DNA of 64,000 nt from Aeoliella straminimaris (lineage in GTDB: Bacteria; Planctomycetota; Planctomycetia; Pirellulales; Lacipirellulaceae). This document shows, piece after piece, positions 62,393 to 64,000 of the stretch (the stretch's first letter is position 1; the number at the start of each line of letters is the position of its first letter). Both the position numbers and the translations under genes were made by a program. Under the pieces are notes generated by a model. The model was not told the DNA's origin. It searched no databases and saw only the letters and a program-made list of their open reading frames with translations. Location of the stretch: positions 1 to 64,000 of the forward strand of contig NZ_JAMXLR010000095.1 in NCBI RefSeq assembly GCF_024054565.1, given 5' to 3'.

Positions 62393-64000
62393 TTACTTAG
62401 GTTGGAGCCAGATGAAGTCGACACCGATGAGTGGATCCTTGTCCTTGGCGTCGCCTTCGAGCTTCAGTTCCAGCAGGTGGTCGCCGGCGGTGAGGTTCAG
62501 GCGTTTGCTCGGCGAGCAGCGAATCATCGTGCGGCGCGGGTCGTACAGGTCCATGATCCCATCGGCGTTGCCGAAGCCGAAAGGCTCGCCATCGAGCGTT
62601 GCGCTGACCTCGCCCGAGCGGTTGTCGAGCGCGAGTCCCAGTCGCAGTTCGTATTCACCTGCCTTCTCGACAGGAATGTTCAGCTTGAGGGCGTCGCCTT
62701 GGCCGTCCGGCTTCCACACCATGAGCCTCCCGTCCGACCAGAAGTCATCCTCTTCAGTCTTTACGACTCCGTCGGTGAGTTGCTCGGGCTCCAGGAAAGT
62801 CGCCCCCTGGGAGCCTCCTACCGCAAGCGGCTGGAAGGGGCCGGGCAATTTCGGCTTGCGAACGTCCTCGCTGGTGATGGGTCGGTGATCGTCCATCATG
62901 CCGGGACGGCCATAGTGGTAGGCCTGGCAAGCGTAGCTAAAACCTTTTACTCCGGTGTGGGAGAGCAATTCCATGTAGAAGCTGCAGCGGGTGTTGAACG
63001 GTTGGTCGTCGATCACATGAAAGCGGTTGTTGGTAACGAAACCGCGGTTGGCTGGGCCGTCGTTGCGGGGCTGACCGCAGTAGGGATAGAAGAAGATGTC
63101 GGGCGAGCTCCATGAGTAGTTGTAGTAATCCTCCGAACCGGTACCGAACCAGGATGGCTGCTGATCGTCGTCGACGAACACTTTCTCATCGCCCTCGCCC
63201 CACCAGCTGCCGCTGGGGTGGGTGCCGCGGGCGGGGTTCATCATCAACGACGCGGTGCCGACGTACCGCCCAGTGCCGTTGGCCACCAGGAATGGGATGT
63301 CCACGGCCGGCTTGGTCGACAGGTCGTGCATCACCCGCCAGCGAGCGTAAAAATGCATGGTTCGATCCTGATCCCACTGGCGGTTCTTCGACTGCACGGT
63401 TCCGTTTACGACCACCGGTTGATCGCCGAGGTTTTCGAATTCGATGCGAATCGACTTTTCAAAAGGCATCACGTAGCGGCTGACCATCTGGCCGCTTTCC
63501 ATTACCGAAAAAGGAAGTGACACATATGGATTGACTCCCGGCGCCACGGCAAAGAAGTCGCCCACCGGCGATTGGACTTGTGGGTTGCTCCACTCGTCGC
63601 AGGTGATATGCATGACCGTCTGTCGCAGCGCGGCGACTTCGTCCTTGGCTTTCACCATCAGCGAAAGTTGTTCAATCGCTCCAGGGCCTTCGAGCACCAC
63701 GGCTTCCGAGCGGTGACCGGGGTGAAGCGAAATTTCGAACTCGTGTTTGCCGTCGCCGATCACGGGGTAGTTGGCATCGGGATCGGCCAGCACTTTGGCT
63801 ACCTGGGCGATTTCCTTGCCGTAGGTCTTGAGGTCGTCGGCCTGAAAGGTCTCGACGTCGACGTCTGGTGAGTCGTACTTGCGAATTTGGATGTAGTAGA
63901 AGTGGACCTGACGAGCATTGCCGGTCCAGACGATGCGACAGCGCTTGGCGAATGGCATCGGGCAGTAGCCGGCGTCGCGCTGGTAGAATGTGCCCTTGAG
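62393..64000 (-). CDS. DUF2961 (GH172-type) domain-containing protein, partial
   Basis: The C-terminal 535 residues or so are present; the frame is open to the right window edge, where 14 more codons precede the first Met at 63958, so the true start lies outside. The DUF2961 core includes WWGEGDEKVFVDDDQQPSWF, TGSEDYYNYSWSSPDIFF and YMELLSHTG. DUF2961 proteins form the GH172 family, with known activities on fructofuranosides and arabinofuranosides, so a glycosidase is likely. A C-terminal beta module (LGLALDNRSGEVSATLDGE, SKRLNLTAGDHLLELKLEG) may bind sugar. It runs convergent to the HTH gene. Confidence 0.88.
   Translation of the reverse strand, partial: LKGTFYQRDAGYCPMPFAKRCRIVWTGNARQVHFYYIQIRKYDSPDVDVETFQADDLKTYGKEIAQVAKVLADPDANYPVIGDGKHEFEISLHPGHRSEAVVLEGPGAIEQLSLMVKAKDEVAALRQTVMHITCDEWSNPQVQSPVGDFFAVAPGVNPYVSLPFSVMESGQMVSRYVMPFEKSIRIEFENLGDQPVVVNGTVQSKNRQWDQDRTMHFYARWRVMHDLSTKPAVDIPFLVANGTGRYVGTASLMMNPARGTHPSGSWWGEGDEKVFVDDDQQPSWFGTGSEDYYNYSWSSPDIFFYPYCGQPRNDGPANRGFVTNNRFHVIDDQPFNTRCSFYMELLSHTGVKGFSYACQAYHYGRPGMMDDHRPITSEDVRKPKLPGPFQPLAVGGSQGATFLEPEQLTDGVVKTEEDDFWSDGRLMVWKPDGQGDALKLNIPVEKAGEYELRLGLALDNRSGEVSATLDGEPFGFGNADGIMDLYDPRRTMIRCSPSKRLNLTAGDHLLELKLEGDAKDKDPLIGVDFIWLQPK

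Noticed and set aside
1-64000. CRISPR arrays, rRNA genes, replication origin, integrase or prophage
   Set aside because: No regularly spaced direct repeats, rRNA signature, DnaA-box cluster, recombinase or structural phage genes were found on either strand.

Overview
The window looks like a chromosome segment of a GC-rich planctomycete, most likely of the order Pirellulales (Lacipirellulaceae-like). This is inferred from family content alone: a paired PSCyt1/DUF1549/DUF1553 protein and DUF1501 protein, a DUF1559 prepilin-like protein, dockerin plus PEP-CTERM exported proteins, a FecR-LamG anti-sigma-like protein beside an ECF sigma factor, a DUF556 (MfnB) enzyme and a rho gene with an Asn/Arg-rich N-terminus. 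No phage, CRISPR array, origin or rRNA was seen. One tRNA gene (Arg, anticodon TCT) lies at the left edge.

Left third. After a large orphan protein (388-2952, minus) comes a colinear minus-strand block read from 19087 down to 3315: an exported BNR_4-type beta-propeller, an ECF sigma factor that overlaps a FecR/LamG membrane protein by ATGA, a DUF1559 pseudopilin, a small lipoprotein, a 1391-residue protein, then the PSCyt1/DUF1549/DUF1553 protein and its DUF1501 partner. The 1391-residue protein is the most unusual object here. It is three complete exported PEP-CTERM proteins fused in frame, with each internal PEP-CTERM anchor running straight into the next signal peptide.

Middle third. A DUF985 cupin gene is divergent from a compact pgsB-pgsC-pgsW set (poly-gamma-glutamate type) without pgsA/capA. 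A gene-poor 0.9 kb stretch of dispersed repeats follows. Then come a TlpA-like protein with a degraded CXXC, a PEP-CTERM-anchored serine hydrolase, a small exported protein, a VWA protein, a lone receiver, a CPA2 antiporter, a PQQ-repeat propeller, a lipoprotein, a six-heme cytochrome, a Popeye-like membrane protein, ribonuclease D, an NhaD-type antiporter, MfnB, several small planctomycete proteins, an STN-domain protein, a TPR protein and a thioredoxin-YHS protein. Rho follows a leader of about 1.1 kb.

Right third. Two Tat-exported propeller paralogues of identical length (tandem duplication) converge on a soluble PQQ dehydrogenase. Beside it is a probable sugar operon: a DUF6786 lipoprotein, a FucP-type transporter and an amidohydrolase fused to a CBM9-like domain. 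I infer oxidation and lactone hydrolysis of a (deoxy)sugar. The far right is accessory in character: an IS110 transposase stub, two small exported proteins of unknown function, hairpin repeats, an HTH protein, a direct repeat with a hairpin, and the C-terminal part of a DUF2961 (GH172-type) protein cut by the window end.

All calls rest on reading motifs and reading frames. No database search was run. Several starts were moved inward to an ATG/GTG with a better Shine-Dalgarno (SD) sequence or an intact signal peptide; each case is stated in the entry.
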